Position numbers and translations under genes: made by a program. From positions 1 through 9,347 of the forward strand of contig JALQUY010000066.1 in assembly GCA_023260615.1 (NCBI GenBank): a DNA stretch of 9,347 bases, given 5' to 3'. The DNA is from Schleiferiaceae bacterium. GTDB taxonomy: Bacteria > Bacteroidota > Bacteroidia > Flavobacteriales > Schleiferiaceae. The notes under the pieces were generated by a model that saw only the letters and a list, made by a program, of their open reading frames with translations, made no database searches and had not been told where the DNA came from. This document shows positions 1 through 6,388 of the stretch, piece after piece; the first letter of the stretch is position 1; the number at the start of each line of letters is the position of its first letter.

Positions 1-1496
1 TATCCAAGGGCAACATTTTGACGCCCGAAATGATTCTGACGATGGCTGCGGATCCTGTGGTCTTTGCCTTGGCCAACCCCGACCCCGAAATCAAGTACGA
101 ACTCGCGAAAGAGACACGCGATGACTTGATCATGGCTACGGGCCGCAGTGACAACCCCAATCAGGTCAACAACGTTTTGGGCTTCCCTTACATCTTCCGT
201 GGGGCCTTGGACGTGCGTGCCACCCAGATCAACGAAGCCATGAAGTTGGCGGCCGTGAAGGCCATCGCGGAATTGGCCAAGGAGCCAGTACCTGAAATTG
301 TGAACCTCGCCTATGGCAGCCGCAATTTGACGTTTGGCCCCGATTACATTATTCCCAAGCCCTTTGATCCCCGCTTGATCTATACCGTTTCCTCGGCAGT
401 GGCTAAGGCCGCTATGGAGTCGGGCGTGGCCCAGCAGTCTATTGCAAACTGGGACGCGTACGAAGAGGAGCTGCGCAGCCGTTTGGGACGTGACGATAAG
501 TTTATTCGACTTGTCATGGAAAAGGCGAAGACCAACCCCAAGAAGGTGGTCTTCAACGAGGCGGAAAACTACCGCGTGCTCAAGGCCGCCCAGATCGTAT
601 TGGAAGAAGGCATTGCCGAACCCATTTTGTTGGGGGATGTGAGCCGGATTCAAGCCTTGAATGAAGAGTTCAGCCTGGGCTTAGAGGACGTCCAAATCAT
701 CGATGTCAAGAGCTTCCATGTGCCTCGAATTTCGGAGTACGCGGACGAATATTACAAATGGCGCCAGCGCAAGGGCGTAGGCTACGACGAAGCCCGTCGC
801 AACATGCGCAACCGCGATTACTACGGTCCTATGATGGTTCGCATGGGTGACGCGGATGCCTACATCACCGGGTCCATGGTGAAGTACCCACGCGCCGTAA
901 AGCCCGTCCTCGAGATCTTAGGTCCCAAGGACCACAGCCGCACGGTCGCTGGGGTCTACGTGATGCTAACCAAGCGCGGGCCGCGTTTCTTCGCAGATAC
1001 GACCATGAACCAGGACCCTTCAGCGGAGCGCGTGGCGCAAATCGCCTGTGAGGCCGCTGCTATGGTGCGAAAGATGAACCTAGAACCCCGAGTGGCTTTG
1101 TTGAGCTACTCCAACTTTGGATCGTCTTCCGAGGGCAAAACGCCCAAGAAGATGCGCGACGCGCTTCGCATCATTCGCCAGCGCGAACCTGGACTCATCG
1201 CCGACGGCGAAATGCAAGCCAACTTCGCCGTGGACAACGTCCTCTTGCAAGAGCAGTTCCCCTTCAGCGACTTGGTGGGCAAGGAGCCGAACATCTTTGT
1301 TTTCCCCGGCCTGAGCTCTGCGAACATCTCGTACAAGCTACTCCAGTCCATGGGCAGCATGGAGGCCGTAGGTCCTTTGTTGATTGGTCTGAGCTACCCG
1401 GCGCACGTACTGCAGCTGGGCTCCAGCGTCCGCGAAATCGTCAATGCCGCCGCTATGGCTGTGATTGACGCGCAGTCGCGGGAGGTAGTTGACTAA
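1..1496 (+). CDS. maeB: NADP-dependent malic enzyme, hybrid with phosphotransacetylase-like domain (5'-truncated by window edge)
   Basis: Malic enzyme decarboxylates malate oxidatively to pyruvate in the cytoplasm, making NADPH. Only the C-terminal 497 residues are present. The frame is open from base 3 (SKGNILTPEM...), so the TTG at 18 is an internal Leu codon and not a start. The first ~155 residues are the end of the malic enzyme NAD(P)-binding domain, with the conserved ALANPDPEI block (about 68-95) and ATGRSDNPNQVNNVLGFPY (about 138-194). From about nt 490 to the end lies a PTA_PTB-family domain (NEAENYRVLKAA; TGSMVKYPRAVKP; SYSNFGSS). The segment where true phosphotransacetylases carry a catalytic DLSRG-like motif reads VLQLGSSVREI, which fits the known role of this domain in MaeB proteins as a regulatory rather than catalytic module. 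The stop TAA at 1494-1496 lies inside the convergent transporter gene. The family call is firm; cofactor preference is inferred from the hybrid architecture. Confidence 0.95.
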   Translation, partial: SKGNILTPEMILTMAADPVVFALANPDPEIKYELAKETRDDLIMATGRSDNPNQVNNVLGFPYIFRGALDVRATQINEAMKLAAVKAIAELAKEPVPEIVNLAYGSRNLTFGPDYIIPKPFDPRLIYTVSSAVAKAAMESGVAQQSIANWDAYEEELRSRLGRDDKFIRLVMEKAKTNPKKVVFNEAENYRVLKAAQIVLEEGIAEPILLGDVSRIQALNEEFSLGLEDVQIIDVKSFHVPRISEYADEYYKWRQRKGVGYDEARRNMRNRDYYGPMMVRMGDADAYITGSMVKYPRAVKPVLEILGPKDHSRTVAGVYVMLTKRGPRFFADTTMNQDPSAERVAQIACEAAAMVRKMNLEPRVALLSYSNFGSSSEGKTPKKMRDALRIIRQREPGLIADGEMQANFAVDNVLLQEQFPFSDLVGKEPNIFVFPGLSSANISYKLLQSMGSMEAVGPLLIGLSYPAHVLQLGSSVREIVNAAAMAVIDAQSREVVD

Positions 1497-2670
1497 AGCC
1501 GAGCGCTGCAAGTAGGGCGAGGCCCACACAGATCCACCACAGCATCTCAAATCCCGGGCCCGCAATCGTGCGGGTGCCGAGGATAGGTGCGAGGATATGG
1601 CCCAGCGCATACGTAGCGGCGTAGAGGCCGAGGTAGCGGCCGCGCGAAGCGTCCCCAGCACGCAACGTGATCCAGGAAATCATGAAGGGCATGGCCAGAA
1701 TTTCTGCCACGCTGAGAATGCCCATCGACAAGAAAAGGTTGGGTACTCCGTCCAATAGATTCAAGCTGGCAAAGGATAGCGCCAAGATGATGCAGCCCAG
1801 GGCGATGGCAAAGCGGGGCTTGATTCGGTTTTGGGCCCAGTTGACGAAGACCATTTCCACGCCCACTACAAGCACTCCATTTGCGCCCAGCAAAAGCCCG
1901 ATCATTTCTTCGGAGAGGTGGTATTCGTTCCGGTAGTAGAGCGGGAGGGAGGCGACCAATTGGAAGAATACGACCGCAAAAATCAAGACCAGTGCGGAGA
2001 AGGCCAAGGCGCTGGGGTCGCGGAAAGGCGAACGGCCTTTGGGTTTGGCTTCGCGCTGGCTCCTTGGCTGGCGCTTGCGGAAGTAGGCGGTGAACAGGAT
2101 GCCGGCGCCGAAGCAGGTGAGGGCATCGGCCCAAAAAAGCCCCTGATAATTCAGTGCGGCGATGAGCCCAGCTGCGGCAGGGCCTAAGGAAAAGCCAAGG
2201 TTGATGGCCATTCGGTTCAGAGAGAAGGCCTTGGTGACGTTTTCGGGTTTGGCGTATTCAAAGACAGCTGCAGAATTGGCGGGGCGCACCATATCCGCGA
2301 TGGCTGTGAGGAGGAAGACGCCCGCGCACAGCAGCCAAAAATTTGAAATAAAGGAAAGCCCCAAAAAGAGGATGCTGCCGCCAAATAGGGCGAAACTTTG
2401 GACGCGGTAGGAGCCGATTCGGTCCGTTAAGTAGCCGCCGTTGAAGGCGCCCAGCATAGAGCCGGCCCCAAAGCAGGCCATGACGTAGCCGGTGTCCTCC
2501 AAAGAAAAGTGAAGGCCCTCCGTGAGGTATAGACTTAAAAAGGGGAGGACCATGGTGCCGGCACGGTTGATCAGCATGACGGTGGCAAGGACCCAGGCTT
2601 CTGGGGAAAGGCCCGAAAAGGCTGCTTTGTAGGAACGCACCGCCGCGGTCAAGGGGTTTTGAGCTGGCAT
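1453..2670 (-). CDS. MFS transporter, about 12 membrane segments, substrate unknown
   Basis: This is a 405-residue integral inner-membrane protein of the major facilitator superfamily, the usual length for a 12-helix member. The N-terminal half (residues ~25-195) carries NRAGTMVLPFLSLYLT in the first helix and an MFS motif A in the helix 2-3 loop (NGGYLTDRIG, ~77-86). It also has a glycine/proline-rich helix 5 (INLGFSLGPAAAGLI, ~156-170). A basic cytoplasmic loop (~198-218) separates it from the C-terminal half (~220-395), where NRIKPR (~281-286) occupies the second motif-A position. The ATG at 2670 fits the Bacteroidota MFS subfamily, whose members start shortly before the YKAAFSGLSPE-like segment. 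The last 44 bp, including the TAG at 1453-1455, lie inside maeB on the other strand. The substrate cannot be read from the sequence; drug or metabolite efflux is only a family-level guess. A possible promoter lies directly upstream. Confidence 0.93.
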   Translation of the reverse strand: MPAQNPLTAAVRSYKAAFSGLSPEAWVLATVMLINRAGTMVLPFLSLYLTEGLHFSLEDTGYVMACFGAGSMLGAFNGGYLTDRIGSYRVQSFALFGGSILFLGLSFISNFWLLCAGVFLLTAIADMVRPANSAAVFEYAKPENVTKAFSLNRMAINLGFSLGPAAAGLIAALNYQGLFWADALTCFGAGILFTAYFRKRQPRSQREAKPKGRSPFRDPSALAFSALVLIFAVVFFQLVASLPLYYRNEYHLSEEMIGLLLGANGVLVVGVEMVFVNWAQNRIKPRFAIALGCIILALSFASLNLLDGVPNLFLSMGILSVAEILAMPFMISWITLRAGDASRGRYLGLYAATYALGHILAPILGTRTIAGPGFEMLWWICVGLALLAALGFSQLPPATARQSQP

Positions 2671-2674
2671 GCCG

Positions 2675-2682
2675 CAAAGGTA
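2675..2682 (-). promoter_or_regulatory. Candidate Bacteroidota -7 promoter element (TAnnTTTG) for the MFS gene
   Basis: Read on the minus strand this is TACCTTTG, matching all six fixed positions of the Bacteroidota -7 consensus TAnnTTTG. It ends 4 nt before the transporter ATG, so transcription would begin at or within a few bases of the start codon, giving a leaderless or nearly leaderless mRNA. No TTG/TTTG -33 element is visible about 19-21 nt upstream, which weakens the call. It is the only exact match I noticed in the 51-bp divergent spacer. Confidence 0.35.
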
Positions 2683-2701
2683 CCGCCCTAGGTGCCCCGG
2701 G
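2679..2701. other. Cluster of short palindromes in the divergent spacer
   Basis: The spacer between the two divergent genes holds three perfect 6-bp palindromes within 23 bp: GGTACC (2679-2684), CCTAGG (2687-2692) and CCCGGG (2696-2701). The transcript could also fold GGTACC against GGTGCC (2691-2696) into a 6-bp stem with one G-U pair and a 6-nt loop. This might be an operator or may simply reflect GC-rich composition. The sequence alone does not show function. Confidence 0.2.
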
Positions 2702-2721
2702 TGTTCACTATCTTCACCGCA

Positions 2722-3276
2722 ATGAAGCGTTTTTTCTTTGTCTTCGCCATGCTTTTGGCGCCGCTAGCTTGGGCCCAGGATGACCCGCATTTTTTGCACG
2801 GGTTTGGCTACGATTACTCGATTGGGGTGCCGCGCAATAATGCGGGGCAACTCTTCATGGGCAACGGCCTGAACTATGTGCCTCGCTACGTCTTCCCGGT
2901 GAACGAAAACCTAAGCTATGGCTTGGGGTTGCCTATCGGGGCCTCCCTGGTACAGTCTTTAGTGAGTGGCGCCTCGGCCTTAGGGGTGAATTATGCGCTC
3001 TGTGGTTCAGTACATGCCGGCATGGGGGCGACGGCAGCGAGTACCAAAGCGGTGGGTGGCTTCTTTAGCCTGGGATTGGGCAGCTATGATGTCAACTACT
3101 TTGACCTCTATGGGATGACGCGTGATGCACACTACGGTCCCTACGTGGAGGCCGGTTTCCGAATTCCTTACTACGGTCAAGACATGACCATTGCCATTGC
3201 CAATTGGCGCGGAATGAATGCTGCGAACGGCCGTTCACAGGTCTTCTCCCTCAAGCTGATTTACGAATTCTTTTAA
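2722..3276 (+). CDS. Exported, probable outer-membrane beta-barrel protein of unknown function
   Basis: This predicted protein of 184 residues belongs to no family I can name. Starting at the ATG at 2722 it has a clear Sec signal peptide: basic MKR, a hydrophobic core (FFFVFAMLLAPL), and an A-W-A cleavage site after residue 18, leaving Gln at the mature N-terminus. A GTG at 2692 in the same frame would add ten residues ahead of the signal peptide and is less likely. The mature part is rich in Gly, Tyr and Phe with alternating hydrophobic stretches (for example FFSLGLGSYDVNYFDLYG and YGPYVEAGFRIPYYG). It ends in LIYEFF, and a terminal Phe preceded by alternating hydrophobics is typical of BAM-inserted beta-barrels. 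There is no lipobox, although one Cys is present. The size suggests a small 8-strand barrel. Its TAA overlaps the stop codon of the convergent YqeY-like gene. Confidence 0.8.
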   Translation: MKRFFFVFAMLLAPLAWAQDDPHFLHGFGYDYSIGVPRNNAGQLFMGNGLNYVPRYVFPVNENLSYGLGLPIGASLVQSLVSGASALGVNYALCGSVHAGMGATAASTKAVGGFFSLGLGSYDVNYFDLYGMTRDAHYGPYVEAGFRIPYYGQDMTIAIANWRGMNAANGRSQVFSLKLIYEFF

Positions 3277-3295
3277 GCGCCGAGTAAACGCTTAA
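3273..3295. repeat. Short hairpin over the convergent gene ends
   Basis: A perfect 7-bp inverted repeat, TTAAGCG (3273-3279) and CGCTTAA (3289-3295), flanks a 9-nt loop. It covers both convergent stop codons and the last codons of the YqeY-like gene. Neither strand has a T-run directly after the stem and the stem is AT-rich, so this is not a canonical Rho-independent terminator. It may be a weak bidirectional 3'-end structure or chance. Confidence 0.3.
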
Positions 3296-3734
3296 CGGCA
3301 TCTGCCACGGCCTTTCCTTCTGCTTTGCCTGCCATGGCCTTGCTGCACATGCCCATGGCTTTTCCAAAGTCTCCAGGTCCGCTGGCGCCTACTTGCGCTA
3401 ACAGTGGCTTCAAAGCGGCTTCCAAGTCGGCTCCCTCCAGCATGGCGGGTAGGTAGGCACTGATGACGGCCAACTGTTCTTCCTCTACTTGGGCCAAATC
3501 TGCGCGGTTCTGCTGGTTGAAGATGTCAGCAGCCTCTTGACGCTGCTTCTTTAGGCGTTGCAGTACAGCTACCTCTTGGGCTTCCGTGAGACTGCCGCCA
3601 TTGCCGGCATTGGATTTCTCCATCGTAAGGGCGGTCCGAATGGCACGAATGGCCTCCAAACGCACCGTTTCTTTGGCGCGCATGGCGGATTTCAGGTCTT
3701 CACCAAGGCGTGCATCTAGCGTATCAATCGACAT
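3273..3734 (-). CDS. GatB/YqeY-domain protein
   Basis: This 153-residue cytoplasmic protein belongs to the GatB/YqeY family, which resembles the tRNA-binding tail domain of the amidotransferase subunit GatB. Its precise role is not established. Family features are an N-terminal helical bundle (LGEDLKSAMRAKETVRLEAIRAI), the central segment LKKQRQEAADIFNQQNRADLA followed by EEEQLAVISAYLP, and a C-terminal small domain with DFGKAMGMCSKAMAGKAEGKAVADAVKRLL. The length is typical. The frame is open upstream to 3788, but those codons overlap ftsZ and do not match the family; the ATG at 3734 begins the conserved part. The start overlaps the last 11 bp of ftsZ, so translation is probably coupled. Its position after ftsZ matches the gene order I know from flavobacteria. 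Confidence 0.92.
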   Translation of the reverse strand: MSIDTLDARLGEDLKSAMRAKETVRLEAIRAIRTALTMEKSNAGNGGSLTEAQEVAVLQRLKKQRQEAADIFNQQNRADLAQVEEEQLAVISAYLPAMLEGADLEAALKPLLAQVGASGPGDFGKAMGMCSKAMAGKAEGKAVADAVKRLLGA

Positions 3735-6375
3735 TGTCGTGGAGGAATGAATTATGCGAACGGAATTCGATGTCGTCTTTATCCCCACTCAAGCCCGTTT
3801 TGCCCAAATTGGATTCTTTCGAATAGGCAGTAGGAGCTACATCCATGCCTTTGCGGGCATAGCTTGGCGTTTCCCACTCCTGCTCCGTCATGACCATGGC
3901 TTGGACATGGGAGTTAAACGTGTGGTTGTAGTTGGAGAGGTAGGCGCGGCGCTCGGCTGCCATGCGGTTGAGCTTGTCGCGGCTAATGGGGTCGTTTTCT
4001 GGATCGAGCTGTACCGGACCTTTGGGAGCGGGCTCAACCACCCGCAGTTCAAAATCGTCCGAAACGCGTGCACGAGAAACGGGTTGCTCAGGCGTTGACC
4101 CTGCCTCTGGGGCTGATTTTGCCTCGGGCAAAGCGGCTTCTGGATCTAGCGATGCAGGGGAAGATGCGACAGGGGCCTCCTGAACTTCCCAGGTGTCCTG
4201 CTTCGCTTCCGGAGCCACCGGTGCTTCCTCCTGATGGGTTTCAGCAACGGGGACTTCCTGCGCTCCAAATACAGGGGATTCTACTTGGGGAGTGTCTACG
4301 GGCTGGGGATTCACGGTCTCGGCGGTAGGAACTTTTGTGGACTTTGGTCCAAAGAGCTCTTCCTCTAATGCGCGCAAATCATTTAAGTCATAGGATGCAA
4401 CTTCTCGTCGCTTGGGGCTTTCCTCAGCCGCGGGGCTAAAAGGATCCTCAACTTCAGCTTCCACTTCGGGAGCTTCTTCGGCAACAGGTGCCTCTAGCTC
4501 AAATGCCGCTTCTACTTGGGGTGCTTCTTCGGAAACGGATGCCTCTAGCTCAACTTCAGCTTCCACTTCGGGGGCTTCTTCTGCTTGGAATGTTGGAATG
4601 AATTCATCGGCAGGCGCGTCGTGGCTGAAAGCATCGAATTCTTCCGGATAGTCTAGCATGAAGCCAGCTTCTTCGGCGTCATCGGTGAGCTGGAAAACAG
4701 TGGTTTCCGCATCATCGGCCGCATCCACCTCCATACCCGAAAGGGGTTTTTCCACGTCCCATTCCACGTCGTGGTCTAGGTCAAAAGAAGGCATCTCGTA
4801 GGCGGGCTCTTCTTCGTCTTCCTCAAATGCGAGAGGCGATTCAAAAGCGTCCGTTTCCGCTTCCTCTTCCGCTGGAAGTTCAAATGCACGGGGTGCTTCT
4901 TCCGCTTCCATGGAGCTATCCACCATAGGGGTTTCCCAAGGAGCAAGTTCCTCACTGGCCGCTACCGGCAGTTCGTCAACGGTCTGGATTTCAAAGTTGA
5001 GGCCTTCTTCTTCACCGTAGGCTTCCTCCGTGTCCGTTGCCTCCATGGGAAGCGCTTCAGAAAAGGGCGTTTCCTCGTGAATCTCGGCAACAGGCGTCTC
5101 TTCTTCGTCGAGCTGGTGCACCAAGGGCAGGTCCGCTTCCACTTCGGCATGTGCCTCAAGCGGTTGCTCGGCGGCGAAGCGCGCGGCGTTCAGGGCTTGG
5201 GCTTCGGGCTTGATGGCAGATTTAGGGTCTTCGGGAAGGGGCTGGTCCTCGATGGCTTGGAACAGGTCAATTTGGCCCGCAAGCACCTCTGAAGCTTTGG
5301 TCGGAGCAGGAACTTTAGGAACCTCGTTCAAGGGCTTCTCTTCGTCCAATTTGTACACGACCGTCTCAGGAACGGCTGGAGCAATGGCCCCTACCGGATT
5401 GCTGGCGCTGAAACCAGTGGCAATGACGGTCACTTGAACGGCGTCGCCCAACTGCTCGTCCTCGCCAATTCCCATGATGATGTCCACCTGGCGTCCGGCT
5501 TGGTCCTGGATGTAATCGTTGATCTCGCCAATTTCGTCAAAGGTGATTTCATGTTGGCCACTGCCCGAAACAATCAACAGCAGCACGTGGCGCGCGCCAT
5601 GAATGTGGTTGTCGTTCAGCAAGGGGGAATCCAGCGCCTCCTGGACGGCGTTCATGGCACGTTCGGGCCCGCTCGCTTTGGCCGAACCCATAATGGCCGT
5701 GCCGGAATTGTGCAGGACCGTACGCGCATCGCGCAAGTCAATGTTGACGTTGTAGTGGTGCGTGATGACTTCGGCAATGCCCTTGGCAGCCGTAGCCAAT
5801 ACTTCGTCTGCTTTGTTGAAGCCGGCCTTGAACCCGAGGTTGCCGTAGACTTCACGCAGTTTGTTGTTGTTGATGACGATGAGCGAATCGACCTGCTCTT
5901 TGAGTTTTTCGACGCCCGCTTCCGCTTGGCGCTGGCGCAGACCGCCTTCAAAGGCAAAAGGAGCCGTCACAATGCCCACGGTCAGAATGCCCAGTTCTTT
6001 CGCGGCTTTGGCAATGACAGGCGCAGCTCCGGTGCCCGTACCACCGCCCATGCCTGCGGTGATGAAGACCATTTTCGTTTGGTTCTCCAGCATGCGCTGC
6101 ACAGTGTCGTAGCTCTCCAAGGCGGCTTTCTCCCCAATTTCGGGATTGGCCCCGGCACCCAACCCTTCGGTCAGGGTAGCGCCCAGTTGCACTTTGTTCT
6201 CCACAGGACTATGCGCCAAGGCTTGGGCATCGGTGTTGCAGACGATGAAGTCTACGCCCCGAATGCCTTGCAGCTTCATGTAGTTAACGGCGTTGGAACC
6301 GCCGCCACCTACACCTATCACCTTAATGACAGAAGACCGGTGTTTGGGTAAATCAAAATCTAACGTATCGCTCAT
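3724..6375 (-). CDS. ftsZ: Cell division protein FtsZ with a very long acidic linker
   Basis: FtsZ is the tubulin-like GTPase that polymerises into the division ring. This protein has 883 residues from the ATG at 6375, which lies 13 bp after the ftsA stop; a TTG at 6399 is in frame but would overlap ftsA. Residues ~15-325 form the GTPase and activation domains: GVGGGGSNAV (21-30), the tubulin signature GGGTGTG (110-116), and the T7 loop NIDLRD (211-216) with its catalytic-type aspartates intact. Residues ~326-800 are a low-complexity linker rich in Glu, Ala and Pro. Between residues 400 and 654 the only Lys/Arg are R496 and K543. A short helix (SYDLNDLRALEEELFG, ~661-676) interrupts it. The end is a Bacteroidota-type module: a basic helix (~799-812), then YNHTFN, EWETPSYARKGM (833-844) and the tail NSFLHDNVD. 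FtsZ is usually about 350-500 residues, and somewhat longer in Bacteroidota, so the linker is the unusual part. Confidence 0.97.
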   Translation of the reverse strand: MSDTLDFDLPKHRSSVIKVIGVGGGGSNAVNYMKLQGIRGVDFIVCNTDAQALAHSPVENKVQLGATLTEGLGAGANPEIGEKAALESYDTVQRMLENQTKMVFITAGMGGGTGTGAAPVIAKAAKELGILTVGIVTAPFAFEGGLRQRQAEAGVEKLKEQVDSLIVINNNKLREVYGNLGFKAGFNKADEVLATAAKGIAEVITHHYNVNIDLRDARTVLHNSGTAIMGSAKASGPERAMNAVQEALDSPLLNDNHIHGARHVLLLIVSGSGQHEITFDEIGEINDYIQDQAGRQVDIIMGIGEDEQLGDAVQVTVIATGFSASNPVGAIAPAVPETVVYKLDEEKPLNEVPKVPAPTKASEVLAGQIDLFQAIEDQPLPEDPKSAIKPEAQALNAARFAAEQPLEAHAEVEADLPLVHQLDEEETPVAEIHEETPFSEALPMEATDTEEAYGEEEGLNFEIQTVDELPVAASEELAPWETPMVDSSMEAEEAPRAFELPAEEEAETDAFESPLAFEEDEEEPAYEMPSFDLDHDVEWDVEKPLSGMEVDAADDAETTVFQLTDDAEEAGFMLDYPEEFDAFSHDAPADEFIPTFQAEEAPEVEAEVELEASVSEEAPQVEAAFELEAPVAEEAPEVEAEVEDPFSPAAEESPKRREVASYDLNDLRALEEELFGPKSTKVPTAETVNPQPVDTPQVESPVFGAQEVPVAETHQEEAPVAPEAKQDTWEVQEAPVASSPASLDPEAALPEAKSAPEAGSTPEQPVSRARVSDDFELRVVEPAPKGPVQLDPENDPISRDKLNRMAAERRAYLSNYNHTFNSHVQAMVMTEQEWETPSYARKGMDVAPTAYSKESNLGKTGLSGDKDDIEFRSHNSFLHDNVD
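4448..4585 (-). repeat. 51-bp in-frame tandem repeat, about 2.7 copies, in the ftsZ linker
   Basis: Three head-to-tail units occur at 4448-4498, 4499-4549 and 4550-4582 (partial), encoding 17-residue units at FtsZ residues ~599-643. The units read EEAPEVEAEVELEASVS, EEAPQVEAAFELEAPVA and EEAPEVEAEVE. By hand alignment, units 1 and 2 (in plus-strand order) match at 42 of 51 bases. Units 1 and 3 match at 31 of 33, so the outer copies are more alike than neighbouring ones. The period is a multiple of three, so copy-number change keeps the frame. Confidence 0.9.
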
Positions 6376-6388
6376 GAGTGGGCTCAGA

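Noticed and set aside
1547..2134. Minus-strand frame of 195 codons, with a plus-strand frame at 1831-2187, within the transporter gene
   Set aside because: Both are out-of-frame shadows of the MFS gene, with Pro/Arg-rich or biased composition and no domain.
4100..5300. Possible frameshift, fusion or horizontally acquired insert in the ftsZ linker
   Set aside because: One frame is open throughout, the C-terminal FtsZ peptide is in frame at the end, and base composition looks like the neighbouring genes. The region reads as an expanded disordered linker, not foreign DNA.
5434..6351. Open frame of 305 codons on the plus strand inside ftsZ
   Set aside because: It sits in the same aligned antisense frame over the conserved FtsZ GTPase domain, so the same codon-avoidance explanation applies. 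Its Val/Asp/Phe-rich product looks like a mirrored conserved protein, not a gene.
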